Shown: positions 33,240 through 42,853, counted from the first letter of the stretch. The stretch is DNA of 64,000 nucleotides from Planobacterium oryzisoli (GCF_015354315.1 NZ_JADKYY010000011.1:17119-81118), one strand, 5' to 3'. Program-made: numbers and translations. Notes: generated by a model not told the origin, from the sequence alone.

Positions 33240-35345
33240 ATGAAAGGATTTTTTATTTCTGGGCTCATTGCTGGGCCGCTAGTTTTTTCACAAGTTTCAG
33301 GGGATTCGATCTCAATGGGGGAAGGCCGAATTGAGGCCATTGAATTTACCCGTCGGTTACCAGTAACCAAAGAAGTTCTTAATGTTTCCGCAGATTTGCA
33401 GGATAAAAACCTGGGCCAGGACCTACCGGTTTTACTAAAAAACCAAACTTCAGTAGTTGCCACTTCAGATGCAGGTAACGGGATAGGATACACGTCGCTT
33501 AGAATTAGGGGAGTTTCACCAGGTTCCATAAATGTGATGCTAAATGGTGTACCGTATAATGACTCTGAATCTCAAGGAACGTTTTTCGTGAATGTGCCCG
33601 ATTTAACTAGCTCGGCGGGACAGATAGTAATTCAGCGTGGAGTCGGCACCTCAACCAATGGAGTAGCTGCGTTTGGAGCGAGTGTTAATATTCTCACCAA
33701 AGACCCTTCCCCTGCGCCCTATGTGCGTGGTGAGAACTCTTTGGGATCATTCAATACCCAAAAGTATGCATTAGAAATTGGCTCGGGCACATTTTTTAAA
33801 AAGCGGTTTTCTGTAATGGGACGATTCAGCAAGATTCAATCCGACGGTTATATAGAACGGGCGTCCTCTAATTTAAATTCTTATAACCTCACAAGCATGT
33901 ATAAGCACAACAAAACCTTGGTGCGACTCATGGTATTTGGTGGAAAGGAAAAAACGTATCAAGCGTGGAATGGGGTAGATAGACAAACATGGGAGGACAA
34001 TCCTCGTTTTAACAGTGCCGGTGCTATTTACGATGATGCGTGGGAGAACATTGTGGACTTCTACTCTAATGAAACAGATAATTACAGGCAAAATCACACC
34101 CATCTTACATGGAAACAGTTGTTATCGGACCAGTGGAACATTGAGACAACTCTTCACCATACCCGAGGAAAGGGGTATTATGAAAACTACAAACAGGACG
34201 CAGATTATTCCAAGTATAATTTAACGGATTATGCAGGGTCTTCAGACTTCATTCGTAAAAAATGGCTAGACAATAATTTTTACGGTATAGTTTCCAATGC
34301 CAATGCCTCATTTTCCAATGTAGAACTACAGCTTGGTTTGGTGGCAAACCAGTACAGTGGTTGGCACTACGGTAGGGTTAACGACGTTTTTGTGCCTGAA
34401 ATTTCTGAATATGAGTATTACCGAAATTACTCGTTGAAAAATGAAGTTTCAGGATATATGAAATCCATTTTCCATTCTGATAAATTCTCGTGGTTTGGAG
34501 ACTTGCAAGTCCGAACGATTGACTATTCCACAAGAATTGATTTAGAAGGAGACGGTGAGGGAGGAAATATCAATAGTTATTGGACTTTTTTTAATCCTAA
34601 ATTTGGGGTAAGTTACCAATTGGGCATAGGCAGGTTGTATTTATCTTATGCAAAGGCTATGCGTGAACCCAACCGAGATGACCTGCTCTCTGATCCCACG
34701 ACTAGGGCTGAAAAACTGCATGACTTCGAATTAGGGATTGAGGGCAGAATGAACAGCTCACTAATTTTTGCGGCGAACGTATTTCATATGTTCTATAAGG
34801 ATCAACTGGTCTTATCCGGAGCTATTAATGATATTGGAGAATTTATAAGAACAAATTCCGGACGTTCCTTCCGGCAAGGTCTTGAGATTTCTTCCAGGTT
34901 TAGTTTAACTGAAAAATGGGAGTTTTTAGCCAATGCCACATTTAGTCGTAATATCAATGTCGATTTCAAATCGGAAGAACAATCCGAAATAGCCGACTTG
35001 GGAAGAACACCAATAGCATTTTCACCCGAATCAATGGCTAACCTAAAGGTAACCTATAAGCCCAACCATCAGTTTCGATTCTCACTTTCTAATCAGTATG
35101 TTGGAAAACAATACCTAGATAATACAGGGAACGATGCGCTTACGACTGATGCCTATCTTTTAAATGATTTTATGGCGGGTTATGAAGTGGAACTCAATAA
35201 AATTGGACTTGAAATAAACGTTTTGCTAAATAATATTTTTGATCAAAAATATGTGAACAACGGATACGTGTACGATGGAGAACCCTACTATTTTGCTCAA
35301 GCAGGACGGAATTTCCTATTAGGTGTTGCAGTTAATTTTAAATAA
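33240..35345 (+). CDS. TonB-dependent outer-membrane receptor, probably for thiamine or a precursor
   Basis: 701 residues: signal peptide (MKGFFISGLIAGPLVFSQ), plug domain around 55-170 (LPVLLKNQTSVVATSDAG, SLRIRGVSPGSINVMLNGVP, IVIQRGVGTSTNG) and a 22-strand-type barrel ending in F-x-F-like NFLLGVAVNFK. No carboxypeptidase-like N-terminal extension, so it is not a SusC-type protein. Specificity is inferred from the TPP riboswitch directly upstream, an arrangement described for Bacteroidota receptors assigned to thiamine uptake. No other thiamine gene is present in the window. Confidence 0.93.
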   Translation: MKGFFISGLIAGPLVFSQVSGDSISMGEGRIEAIEFTRRLPVTKEVLNVSADLQDKNLGQDLPVLLKNQTSVVATSDAGNGIGYTSLRIRGVSPGSINVMLNGVPYNDSESQGTFFVNVPDLTSSAGQIVIQRGVGTSTNGVAAFGASVNILTKDPSPAPYVRGENSLGSFNTQKYALEIGSGTFFKKRFSVMGRFSKIQSDGYIERASSNLNSYNLTSMYKHNKTLVRLMVFGGKEKTYQAWNGVDRQTWEDNPRFNSAGAIYDDAWENIVDFYSNETDNYRQNHTHLTWKQLLSDQWNIETTLHHTRGKGYYENYKQDADYSKYNLTDYAGSSDFIRKKWLDNNFYGIVSNANASFSNVELQLGLVANQYSGWHYGRVNDVFVPEISEYEYYRNYSLKNEVSGYMKSIFHSDKFSWFGDLQVRTIDYSTRIDLEGDGEGGNINSYWTFFNPKFGVSYQLGIGRLYLSYAKAMREPNRDDLLSDPTTRAEKLHDFELGIEGRMNSSLIFAANVFHMFYKDQLVLSGAINDIGEFIRTNSGRSFRQGLEISSRFSLTEKWEFLANATFSRNINVDFKSEEQSEIADLGRTPIAFSPESMANLKVTYKPNHQFRFSLSNQYVGKQYLDNTGNDALTTDAYLLNDFMAGYEVELNKIGLEINVLLNNIFDQKYVNNGYVYDGEPYYFAQAGRNFLLGVAVNFK

Positions 35346-35406
35346 AGTAGGAAAGAAAAACACCTTTGAGTCTAGAAAGTTTGGGGGACTATTCCCACTA
35401 ATGTTC

Positions 35407-35414
35407 TAAATTTG
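35407..35414 (+). promoter_or_regulatory. -7 box TAAATTTG almost touching the CCDC81-HU gene
   Basis: Exact TAnnTTTG with TTG at 35381-35383, 23 bases upstream. The ATG follows after only 6 bases, so the transcript may have no leader. Confidence 0.55.
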
Positions 35415-35420
35415 CAGTGC

Positions 35421-35993
35421 ATGAAAATTACTGACTCTATATTAGAACTGCTCAAACATTCTGAGAAAGTTGCACTCCCGGGTTTTGGTTTATTTCGCTT
35501 GTCCCGCGCTGAGGCGGTTCTACTTAAGAAGGAAGAGAGCTTGTTACCCCCTTCGTATAAGGTAGATTTGGAGATTGATTATACAGTTTGGGAGGAGGAA
35601 TTGATATCGTACATTGCAACAAGAAACCACCAGCATCGTCAGCAAGTTGCCCTAGAGGTTGATAAACTTGCACAGTTTTGGAAAAACCAAATACAAGAAG
35701 GAGAAACCCGCATTGATATGACGCCCTTGGGAGCTTTATATTTAGAAGAAAATTCGCATGTATTTAAAGGCGTGCGGGTGGATTCATTGCGGTCCGATCT
35801 TTATGGACTCCAGGAGATTAGTCTTCAAAAGCTGAAACGAGGTAAAACTTCGCAAAAACCCTATTATCCCACCTACCTTTGGTGGGGACTTTTAATCTTG
35901 CTATTGTTTTCTTTAGCGGTCTTCTTTATTCCGGAACTTAGAGAACTGGTATTGGGAAGTGCCACAGTGTTCGATAACAATCTGACTAAATAA
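35421..35993 (+). CDS. CCDC81-like prokaryotic HU-domain membrane protein lacking SPOR
   Basis: 190 residues from ATG 35421. The N-terminal half (SILELLKHSEKVALPGFGLFRLSRAEAV ... ELISYIATRNHQHRQQVALEVDKLAQFWKNQI) resembles the CCDC81-type HU domains of Bacteroidota, which usually precede a transmembrane helix and a peptidoglycan-binding SPOR domain. Here one helix (about 151-171, YLWWGLLILLLFSLAVFFIP) is followed by only some 20 residues, so the SPOR domain is missing. Possible link between cytoplasmic or nucleoid components and the inner membrane; role unknown. Confidence 0.75.
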   Translation: MKITDSILELLKHSEKVALPGFGLFRLSRAEAVLLKKEESLLPPSYKVDLEIDYTVWEEELISYIATRNHQHRQQVALEVDKLAQFWKNQIQEGETRIDMTPLGALYLEENSHVFKGVRVDSLRSDLYGLQEISLQKLKRGKTSQKPYYPTYLWWGLLILLLFSLAVFFIPELRELVLGSATVFDNNLTK

Positions 35994-36053
35994 CTACCGA
36001 GCTGGAAGGTCAGACAGTTCACTATTTTCTAGTACCAATTAATAAACTATATC

Positions 36054-36569
36054 ATGGCGAAAATAAAAACGGCTTCAGACTCTCTGACAATAATGACCAA
36101 TATCGTATTACCTAACGAGACAAATTCATTGCGTAATCTTTTTGGGGGAGAATTGCTTGCAAAAATGGATCGTTGTGCCTCTATTTCAGCAGCCCGCCAT
36201 TGTGAACGACGGGTAGTGACTGCTTCGGTCAATCACGTTTCTTTTAATCATCCTATACCTGAGGGCGGAATTGTGGTTTTGGAGTCGAAAGTTTCACGCG
36301 CTTTTTCTACTTCTATGGAAATCTACGTAGATGTATGGCTGGATGATCCCATAGCAGGAAAAAAAATCCACACCAATGAAGGCATCTATACATTCGTGGC
36401 AGTAGATGAATTCAATAAGCCTGTGCCCATTCCTCAAATGGAACCTGAGAGCGACCTAGAAATTGAGCGGTTTAAAGCGGCTTTTCGCCGTAGAGAATTA
36501 TCTCTTATTCTTTCCGGTAGGATGAAACCACAGGAATCCGTGGAATTAAAAAAACTATTTTGCCAGTAA
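36054..36569 (+). CDS. acyl-CoA thioesterase, hotdog fold
   Basis: 171 residues of the ACOT/YciA class: TNIVLPNETNSLRNLFGGELLAKMD contains the conserved N..G..GG..L..MD region with the active-site Asp, followed by SVNHVSFNHPIPEG. It hydrolyses acyl-CoA to free acid and CoA in the cytoplasm. The next gene begins one base after its stop, so the two are coupled. Confidence 0.92.
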   Translation: MAKIKTASDSLTIMTNIVLPNETNSLRNLFGGELLAKMDRCASISAARHCERRVVTASVNHVSFNHPIPEGGIVVLESKVSRAFSTSMEIYVDVWLDDPIAGKKIHTNEGIYTFVAVDEFNKPVPIPQMEPESDLEIERFKAAFRRRELSLILSGRMKPQESVELKKLFCQ

Positions 36570-36570
36570 A

Positions 36571-37500
36571 ATGCGGATACTTCAAATTGATACGAACCAT
36601 TCACTTATAAAACAGCAGCTTGAAGCGCATGGACATCACGTAGAAGAAGATTTTATTTCGGATCATACGGCTTTACTTTCCAAAATTGCAAGCTACCAAG
36701 GCCTCATTCTAAGAAGCAGGGTGCCTATAGACAGAACCTTATTAGATGCGGCAATTAATTTGAGATTCATAGCAAGGGTCGGAGCTGGAATGGAAAATAT
36801 CGATGTTGCGTACGCAGAGAAAAAGGGAATAGTGTTAATAAACAGTCCCGAAGGAAACAGAGATGCGGTTGCTGAACATGTATTGGGAAGTCTTTTGACT
36901 ATTACCAAGAAACTCGCCTCCTCAGCGCAACAGATTAAAAAGGGGTTATGGCTTCGGGAGGAAAACAGAGGCGATGAACTACTTGGAAAGACCTTAGGTA
37001 TCATCGGGTACGGGAATATGGGGAAGGCTACAGCCAAAAGGTTTGCTGGACTAGGTTTGCGGGTGCTATGTTACGATATTAAAGAGGGTGTGGGGGACAG
37101 TTATGCGACGCAGGTGGATCTTGCTACCCTGCAACAGAATGCGCACATTGTGTCTTTACACGTGCCATTAACTACCGACACATTGTACCTGGTGGATGAG
37201 AAGTTCATTAGCTGTATGTATCATCCTTTTTATTTAGTTAATACCGCCCGGGGAAAGAATGTAGATACTGGTGCATTGGTGGCGGCCCTCAAAACAAACA
37301 AAATACTAGGCGCATCCCTGGATGTTCTTGAGTATGAAACCGCATCCTTCGAACAACTTGACCAAATGCCCAGTGAAATGGAATTCTTGCTAAATGCAGA
37401 AAATGTGCTGCTTACCCCGCACATCGCTGGCTGGTCTGTACAGAGCAAAGAACGATTGGCGCAAATTATCGTTGATAAAATTCTTAAAACCTTTTCTTAA
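36571..37500 (+). CDS. D-isomer-specific 2-hydroxyacid dehydrogenase (SerA-like)
   Basis: 309 residues. NAD-binding motif LGIIGYGNMGKATAKRF, substrate Arg in NTARGKNVDTGAL, Glu in LDVLEYETASFE, catalytic His in LTPHIAGWS, and RVGAGMENIDVAYAEKKGI of the phosphoglycerate-dehydrogenase branch. No C-terminal ACT domain, so the short form. Likely a 3-phosphoglycerate or related 2-hydroxyacid dehydrogenase; no serC neighbour here to settle it. Confidence 0.88.
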   Translation: MRILQIDTNHSLIKQQLEAHGHHVEEDFISDHTALLSKIASYQGLILRSRVPIDRTLLDAAINLRFIARVGAGMENIDVAYAEKKGIVLINSPEGNRDAVAEHVLGSLLTITKKLASSAQQIKKGLWLREENRGDELLGKTLGIIGYGNMGKATAKRFAGLGLRVLCYDIKEGVGDSYATQVDLATLQQNAHIVSLHVPLTTDTLYLVDEKFISCMYHPFYLVNTARGKNVDTGALVAALKTNKILGASLDVLEYETASFEQLDQMPSEMEFLLNAENVLLTPHIAGWSVQSKERLAQIIVDKILKTFS

Positions 37501-37574
37501 CAACAATTATGATTTCTTAGATTCTCTCAACACGAATAAACTTGTAAATTGCAAGGATTTTTAGTGTAAAGTGA

Positions 37575-38828
37575 ATGAAATGGGAATCTAAAATTATAGC
37601 CTCGGTACTTTTGGGGTTATGTGTTTTGTCATGTAATAAAAGCTCTGCCACACTTACAGAAAGCGCACATACCTCCCTTCCGAATTTTGGCAATGTGCAA
37701 CTGGAGGAAGTTTTTACTGATAAAGATAACCGGATAAAAGGCAAGAATCAGGTGGTGTCGGTAATCGATAATTACTACCAGCAAGTATGGGAGAAAGGCA
37801 ATTTATGGGGAGGATTTTTAGTTGCGAAGGGAGATGCCATCCTATATGAGAGTTATAGGGGATTTAGTCAGGATAAAGAGATTGGGCCAATAGGTCCAGA
37901 GACAGCGTTGCACGTAGCTTCAGTAAGTAAGACATTAACAGCTATGGCCGTCCTTAAATTGGTTGAATCGGGTAAATTACAGCTTGATCAGACCGTAGAT
38001 AGCATTTTAAAAGGCTTTCCCTATCCTCAAGTAACAATAAAACAGTTGCTTAACCAAAGAAGTGGATTGCCGAAGTATGAGTACTTTCTAGAAAAAATTG
38101 ATCCTGCTTCCCCAGAACTTAATAAAAAGTACTTGACCAATGAGGATATACTTTCCCTAATGATCCGGTATAAGCCCGAGATGCCGCGTAAGCCAGATAC
38201 AGGCTTTATGTATTGTAATACCAATTATGCCCTTTTGGCTTTGGTATTAGAAAGAGTGACCGGAGAGAGTTATCCGGAAGCTATGAAGCAAATGGTATTT
38301 ATTCCACTCGGTATGAATAATACGTATGTTCTGGAAGAACATTTGATGGACAAGGCAGCCAAATCATTTTTCGCACGAGGTCCCTCGATATATCCTTACG
38401 ACCGTTTGGATCTGATCTACGGTGATAAAAACATTTTCACAACACCTCGTAATCTTTTGAATTTCTCCAGGGCGATGTATTCCCCTGATTTTTTGGAATC
38501 ATCACTGATGAAGCAGGTATTTATGCCTTATAGTAATGAAAGGCCAGGCATCAATAACTATGGGTTGGGCTTTCGAATGAAAGTGTACGATCCCCAAAGC
38601 AAGCTTACTTATCATAATGGTTGGTGGCACGGAAGCAATTCTGTCTTTGCTCATCTGCGATCCTCCAAGGTTACAATAATAGCGATTGGTAACAAATACT
38701 CCCAACGCATTTATTCATCGCTAGCTCTAAGTGCTCTTTTTGAGAACTTTCCCTATGAAGTGGATAAACTGTACAAAACAATTGATTCCAGTGGACAGGA
38801 CATAGCGCAAATTCCTTCGGGGGAATGA
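37575..38828 (+). CDS. beta-lactamase-class-C-like serine hydrolase, lipoprotein
   Basis: 417 residues with lipobox LCVLSCNKSSA (Cys19). Catalytic motifs of the class C/penicillin-binding family: SxxK in VASVSKTLTAM, YxN in YCNTNYALLALV, and HxG in HNGWWHGSN replacing KTG. Such proteins are peptidases or esterases of the Beta-lactamase family; resistance activity is not implied. The mature enzyme would be periplasmic or surface-anchored. Not linked to a peptidoglycan gene here. Confidence 0.88.
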   Translation: MKWESKIIASVLLGLCVLSCNKSSATLTESAHTSLPNFGNVQLEEVFTDKDNRIKGKNQVVSVIDNYYQQVWEKGNLWGGFLVAKGDAILYESYRGFSQDKEIGPIGPETALHVASVSKTLTAMAVLKLVESGKLQLDQTVDSILKGFPYPQVTIKQLLNQRSGLPKYEYFLEKIDPASPELNKKYLTNEDILSLMIRYKPEMPRKPDTGFMYCNTNYALLALVLERVTGESYPEAMKQMVFIPLGMNNTYVLEEHLMDKAAKSFFARGPSIYPYDRLDLIYGDKNIFTTPRNLLNFSRAMYSPDFLESSLMKQVFMPYSNERPGINNYGLGFRMKVYDPQSKLTYHNGWWHGSNSVFAHLRSSKVTIIAIGNKYSQRIYSSLALSALFENFPYEVDKLYKTIDSSGQDIAQIPSGE

Positions 38829-38837
38829 TAAATTCTG

Positions 38838-38845
38838 TAAATTTG
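38838..38845 (+). promoter_or_regulatory. -7 box TAAATTTG for the Ig-like lipoprotein gene
   Basis: Exact TAnnTTTG match 14 bases before the ATG at 38860, directly after the stop of the serine hydrolase. Confidence 0.5.
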
Positions 38846-38859
38846 AACAAAATAGGTAA

Positions 38860-40548
38860 ATGAAGGGTTATCTTGGGTTAGTACTGTGTCTGTTTGTTCT
38901 GTTTTCCTGTGCACGGGTTGGTTCTCCTGTCGGGGGTGCAAAGGATACAATACCACCCGTATTTACAGGTAGTAATATTGATACTACCCGCACCAACATA
39001 GGCCGCTCGATTGGGGAGTTAAGACTTGATTTTGATGAGTATGTAACTTTAAAGGATGTTTCTAGAAACCTCACTATTTCGCCACCTATAAAGCTTAAAA
39101 AAGTGCTTCCAACTATGCTGGGAAGCAAAACTGTACTAGTTCAGTGGGAAGGGGACCTACAGGAAAACACCACCTATAACTTTAATTTTGGAAATGCAAT
39201 AGCGGACTTAAATGAGGGTAATGTGCTGCCGTATTTTACATTTGCTTTTTCTACAGGTCCTAAATTGGATGAACTGTATATAACCGGAGATATTTTTGAT
39301 GGCATGAAGCCCAAACCCACAGAAAGAGAGTTGCTTGAGGGTTCCAAAAATAATTTCGTAGTAGGTCTTTATAAGGCAGAGGATAGTCTAGATTTCAGGA
39401 AGAAACCTTATTATATTGCGAAGGCAGATGAGCAAGGATATTTTGAACTAAACTATCTTTCTCCCGGCCAGTACAGACTTGTGGCTTTTAATGATGAAAA
39501 CCAGAATTCTGTGGTGGACCCTGGTAAAGAAAGTGTGGGATTTCCGGAATATATCATTGATTTGGACAGCAGTATTTCGTCTTTGCCCATTGAACTATTC
39601 CCTAGTTCTAAACCTGTACGGTATGTAGAGACAAAAACCATAGCAGGTGGAGTCGAATTAATTTTTGAAGGTAATCCCGAACAAATTGAGATTACGACCG
39701 ATAATTCCAAAGTAAATGATTTTAAAATCCTGCACAGAAAGCACTCGGATACTGCGAGAGTATATTTTGATGCCGACGCCCTAGGAATAGGTATAACGCA
39801 GAGTGAAAATATTAAATTCAAGTATGTGGCTGAAGACAAATCGGGCGACGCTTCGGTCTTTTATCGGAAGATAGCAGATGAAAATATGACGCTGTCCAAC
39901 GTAAGCGGCGCAGTAGTAAGACCTTCCTCTAAAATGCTCTTTGAAAGCAATTTTCCAGTCACGTCCTTACAAACTCAAAATTGGAAATTACAGCAGGACA
40001 GTACGCTTAATCTGGAATTTAACGCAAGAATACTAGAAGGCAATCCTTTTAAATTTGAAATTGAAGCTCCGTTTGAGCAGAATAAAAAATACACACTTAG
40101 TGTTCCAAGGCAAAGTGTATTTTCGTATTATACCAACAATGACAAGGCCTATGAATTTAATTTCACTGTAGATAGGAAAGAAAACTACGGAACACTTGTA
40201 GTGCAGCTGGCTAACCTACCTGATAAGCCGTTTTGGATGCAGTTGCTCGATGAAAAACAAGCAGTGGTGACAAATATTAAAGAACCCGGTACTACATTTA
40301 GTTTTGAGAATATAAGTCCAGGAATTTACAGTCTAAGAATTTTAATTGATGAAAATGAAAATGGATTCTGGGATTTAGCCAATATAAACACGCTGGAGCG
40401 TGCAGAACGGGTAGTGGTTTTCCCTAAGAAGCTGGAAATAAGACCGCTGTGGGAGAATAGAGAGTACTGGGATGTACAAAGCAATACAACACAAATGCCT
40501 GCAACAGAGTTAGGTTCAAATAGCAATAATGATGAAGACCTGGATTAA
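38860..40548 (+). CDS. Ig-like (Big_5/SbsA-type) domain lipoprotein
   Basis: 562 residues. Lipobox LFSCARVGSPVGG (Cys17) followed by GAKDTIPPVF, then an N-terminal bacterial Ig-like domain (LDFDEYVTLKDVSRNLTISPP, WEGDLQENTTYNFNFG, AIADLNEGN), two calcium-binding-looking DxNxxG-type loops (NDENQNSVVDPGKE and DENENGFWDLANI) resembling prealbumin-like folds. Bacteroidota-wide envelope protein of unknown role. Its last 20 bases overlap the haem-binding gene, suggesting co-translation. Confidence 0.88.
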   Translation: MKGYLGLVLCLFVLFSCARVGSPVGGAKDTIPPVFTGSNIDTTRTNIGRSIGELRLDFDEYVTLKDVSRNLTISPPIKLKKVLPTMLGSKTVLVQWEGDLQENTTYNFNFGNAIADLNEGNVLPYFTFAFSTGPKLDELYITGDIFDGMKPKPTERELLEGSKNNFVVGLYKAEDSLDFRKKPYYIAKADEQGYFELNYLSPGQYRLVAFNDENQNSVVDPGKESVGFPEYIIDLDSSISSLPIELFPSSKPVRYVETKTIAGGVELIFEGNPEQIEITTDNSKVNDFKILHRKHSDTARVYFDADALGIGITQSENIKFKYVAEDKSGDASVFYRKIADENMTLSNVSGAVVRPSSKMLFESNFPVTSLQTQNWKLQQDSTLNLEFNARILEGNPFKFEIEAPFEQNKKYTLSVPRQSVFSYYTNNDKAYEFNFTVDRKENYGTLVVQLANLPDKPFWMQLLDEKQAVVTNIKEPGTTFSFENISPGIYSLRILIDENENGFWDLANINTLERAERVVVFPKKLEIRPLWENREYWDVQSNTTQMPATELGSNSNNDEDLD

Positions 40549-40990
40549 AGTACTGGGGTATGTGGCGGCGGGTGTGCTGCTTATCCAGTTAATTCCCGTA
40601 GACCAGAGCAATCCTCCGGTGGATAAAACGGTGAATTTCATGGATCTTCAGAAGACGCCTGCCTCGGTACGACAGATTATTGAGAAGAGCTGCTACGACT
40701 GCCATTCGTTTGAAACCAAATATCCTCCTGTGGCAAAGATTGCTCCGATATCTTGGTCTATTGCACATAATGTACAGAAAGCGAGGGAAAACCTGAATTT
40801 CTCTACTTGGGGCCTGTACAATAGCGATCAGAAGAAAGATATTTTAAAGCGGGCCGCAGAAATGGTAGAGGAGAAGAAAATGCCGGTACCTGGCTACATT
40901 GCGCAGCACCCTGAGGCTCGTTTAAATATGGAGCAAAGGAAGGCTCTGTCTTCTTTTTTTAAAGAAATGCTTGAAGAACATCAGTATTAA
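40529..40990 (+). CDS. haem-binding domain protein (one CxxCH, haem_bd type)
   Basis: 153 residues with one N-terminal hydrophobic helix (about 8-22) and a c-type haem motif CYDCHSFETKYPPVAKIAP typical of the haem_bd family, with a Met ligand candidate in AAEMVEEKKMPVPGY. Probably membrane-anchored in the periplasm. Overlaps the preceding gene by 20 bases. Its TAA stop and the stop of the facing NUDIX gene share the same TTAA. Confidence 0.9.
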   Translation: MMKTWIKVLGYVAAGVLLIQLIPVDQSNPPVDKTVNFMDLQKTPASVRQIIEKSCYDCHSFETKYPPVAKIAPISWSIAHNVQKARENLNFSTWGLYNSDQKKDILKRAAEMVEEKKMPVPGYIAQHPEARLNMEQRKALSSFFKEMLEEHQY

Positions 40991-41499
40991 GCCAAAGTGT
41001 ATTGCTTTAGAAAGTTGCGCTGAGATTCAAACGCTAATTCGTTTAGGTCTAATTCCTTTAGTGGTACCCAGACCACTTCCGACAGTTCTTCGCTACACAT
41101 TAAAAATTTGGGTTTTTCGAGCAGATCATACCTAAAAAAAAGATCCATTGTACTGTACTCAATGGCTTTAAACAGGTATTTATTCGGCCTAGAGCCTAAA
41201 TAGCACAGAGAATCTGGATTAAGATCTATTTGCAACTCTTCCCAAATTTCTCTTTTACAGGTCTGTTCAGCAGTTTCCATCGGATCCGAGAATCCTCCGG
41301 GAAGGTCTAAAAGGCCCATTCCAGGTTTGTTTTTACGTCTTGTAAGGAGTATGTCTTTTCTGTGCTGTAGAACGACTGCTACTGCCGATGCGCAGTTGTT
41401 ATAAAGAACAAACCCACAGGCTGTACAACTCCACTTTTTTGATTCTTCGTATCTAAGACCCGATTTCCCGCATTGGGGACAGTATGTTAATTCGTTCAT
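40987..41499 (-). CDS. NUDIX hydrolase with N-terminal zinc ribbon
   Basis: 170 residues. Zinc ribbon CPQCGK ... CTACGF (about 7-32) like NADH pyrophosphatase, then a Nudix box GGFSDPMETAEQ ... REIWEEL in which the usual G of the final EExGU is Q. It cleaves nucleoside-diphosphate-linked substrates; which one is not predictable. Start overlaps the xerD stop in ATGA. Last gene of the enoyl-CoA hydratase/dCMP deaminase/xerD cluster. Confidence 0.88.
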   Translation of the reverse strand: MNELTYCPQCGKSGLRYEESKKWSCTACGFVLYNNCASAVAVVLQHRKDILLTRRKNKPGMGLLDLPGGFSDPMETAEQTCKREIWEELQIDLNPDSLCYLGSRPNKYLFKAIEYSTMDLFFRYDLLEKPKFLMCSEELSEVVWVPLKELDLNELAFESQRNFLKQYTLA

Positions 41500-42401
41500 A
41501 AACTCTTTGCTTTGTTTCTGGGGTGGTATTCAAGTATAGCAGTGTGGAGTGCTTCCGTTTTTAAATGGGTATAAATCTCGGTTGTGGTGATACTGGAATG
41601 GCCTAACATTTCTTGGATATACCGCAAATCCGCTCCGTTCTCCAGTAGATGGGTTGCATAACTATGGCGGAAAGTATGGGGTGAAATGGTTTTGGATATG
41701 CCTGCAGCTGCTGCTAATTTTTTAATTATTATAAATACCATGACTCTGGTAAGCTTTCTCCCCCGAATGTTGATAAATACAAAATCCTGGTGACCATCTT
41801 GGAGAGCAAACGTATTTCTCACTCCCTGAATATAGCGCGAAAGAATCTCTGCAGTATAACTTGCCAAAGGTACTAGCCGGGTTTTATCCCCTTTTCCCTT
41901 AATCCGTAGAAAAAGTTCTTTAAAATTAATATCTGAGAGTCTGAGATTGGTAAGTTCGCTTACCCGAAGTCCGCAACCATATAACACTTCTATTATTGCT
42001 TGATTGCGTTTACCCAGGGCAGTGTTATCTGACACCGCCACTATCCTGTCGATTTCTTCTGTACTCAGAGTATCAGGTAGATACAAGCCAAGTTTTGGGC
42101 TTTCCAATAGCAAAGTGGGGTCGTCAGCACGAATATTCTCATCAAGCAAATATCTATAGAATGCCTTAACTGAGGAGATCCACCTGGCCTGAGAACGCTC
42201 ATTAATATTCCTTTTAGATAGAATATAAAGGCATTCGTGAAGATGCTCAGAGGTTGCTTTACTAATATCTAATTCCAAAAGAGTGGCAATCTCACTTAGG
42301 ATCTTAACATCGCTTAAATAGGCAGCGGCGGTATTGGCTGCAACCTGCTTTTCCAGAAGCAGATAGTTTTTAAAACCAACTAAATGAAGTTGAAAATCCA
42401 T
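41496..42401 (-). CDS. xerD: tyrosine recombinase XerD
   Basis: 301 residues with the N-terminal SAM-like core-binding domain and C-terminal catalytic domain: Arg in YGCGLRVSELTNL, H-x-x-R in HTFRHSYATHLLENG, His in LGHSSITTTE and nucleophile Tyr in EIYTHL. Resolves chromosome dimers at dif with XerC. Its place in a housekeeping operon, standard length and lack of nearby att-like repeats or phage genes argue for the chromosomal Xer recombinase rather than an integrase. Confidence 0.92.
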   Translation of the reverse strand: MDFQLHLVGFKNYLLLEKQVAANTAAAYLSDVKILSEIATLLELDISKATSEHLHECLYILSKRNINERSQARWISSVKAFYRYLLDENIRADDPTLLLESPKLGLYLPDTLSTEEIDRIVAVSDNTALGKRNQAIIEVLYGCGLRVSELTNLRLSDINFKELFLRIKGKGDKTRLVPLASYTAEILSRYIQGVRNTFALQDGHQDFVFINIRGRKLTRVMVFIIIKKLAAAAGISKTISPHTFRHSYATHLLENGADLRYIQEMLGHSSITTTEIYTHLKTEALHTAILEYHPRNKAKSL

Positions 42402-42408
42402 TGCATAT

Positions 42409-42849
42409 TTACTCAGGCATTAGTACGGAACGAGGAATCTGTAAAACTTCCACATTATGAGAAGTAAGGAAATTGATACCTTCATTGTCCGAATAGGCAT
42501 CTATATACACTAATCGAGAAATACCCGATTGCAGAATAAGTTTACTGCACTCTTTACACGGAGATAAGGTAATGTATAAAGTTGCACCTTTAGCCGATTG
42601 CGTCGAACTGGATAGTTTGAGGATGGCGTTTGCTTCTGCGTGAAGAACATACCAATGGGTGTTACCAGCGTTATCTTCACATTCATTAATTGAGCCCGAG
42701 GGGGTTCCATTATAGCCGTCCGAAATTATCATCCGGTCTTTGACTATTAGGGCTCCCACCTGTTTGCGCCGACAATACGACAGCTTTGCCCACTCTAAAG
42801 CCATTTTTAAATAAGCCAGGTCGAATTTATTATACTGATGATCTTCCAC
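42409..42849 (-). CDS. dCMP/cytidine deaminase family protein
   Basis: 146 residues with zinc motifs HAEANAILK (His ligand and catalytic Glu) and LSPCKECSKLI (two Cys ligands), and the nucleotide-binding GYNGTPSGSINECED of deoxycytidylate deaminases (ComEB type). It converts dCMP to dUMP for thymidylate synthesis. 7 bases before xerD and 4 bases after the enoyl-CoA hydratase gene. Confidence 0.93.
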   Translation of the reverse strand: MEDHQYNKFDLAYLKMALEWAKLSYCRRKQVGALIVKDRMIISDGYNGTPSGSINECEDNAGNTHWYVLHAEANAILKLSSSTQSAKGATLYITLSPCKECSKLILQSGISRLVYIDAYSDNEGINFLTSHNVEVLQIPRSVLMPE

Positions 42850-42853
42850 AGTA

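Noticed and set aside
37575..38828. Serine hydrolase as an antibiotic-resistance beta-lactamase
   Set aside because: Has the family SxxK/YxN/HxG motifs shared by esterases and peptidases; nothing points to resistance.
41496..42401. Tyrosine recombinase as the integrase of a mobile element
   Set aside because: Chromosomal XerD length and motifs, operon with housekeeping genes, no att repeats, tRNA or phage genes around it.
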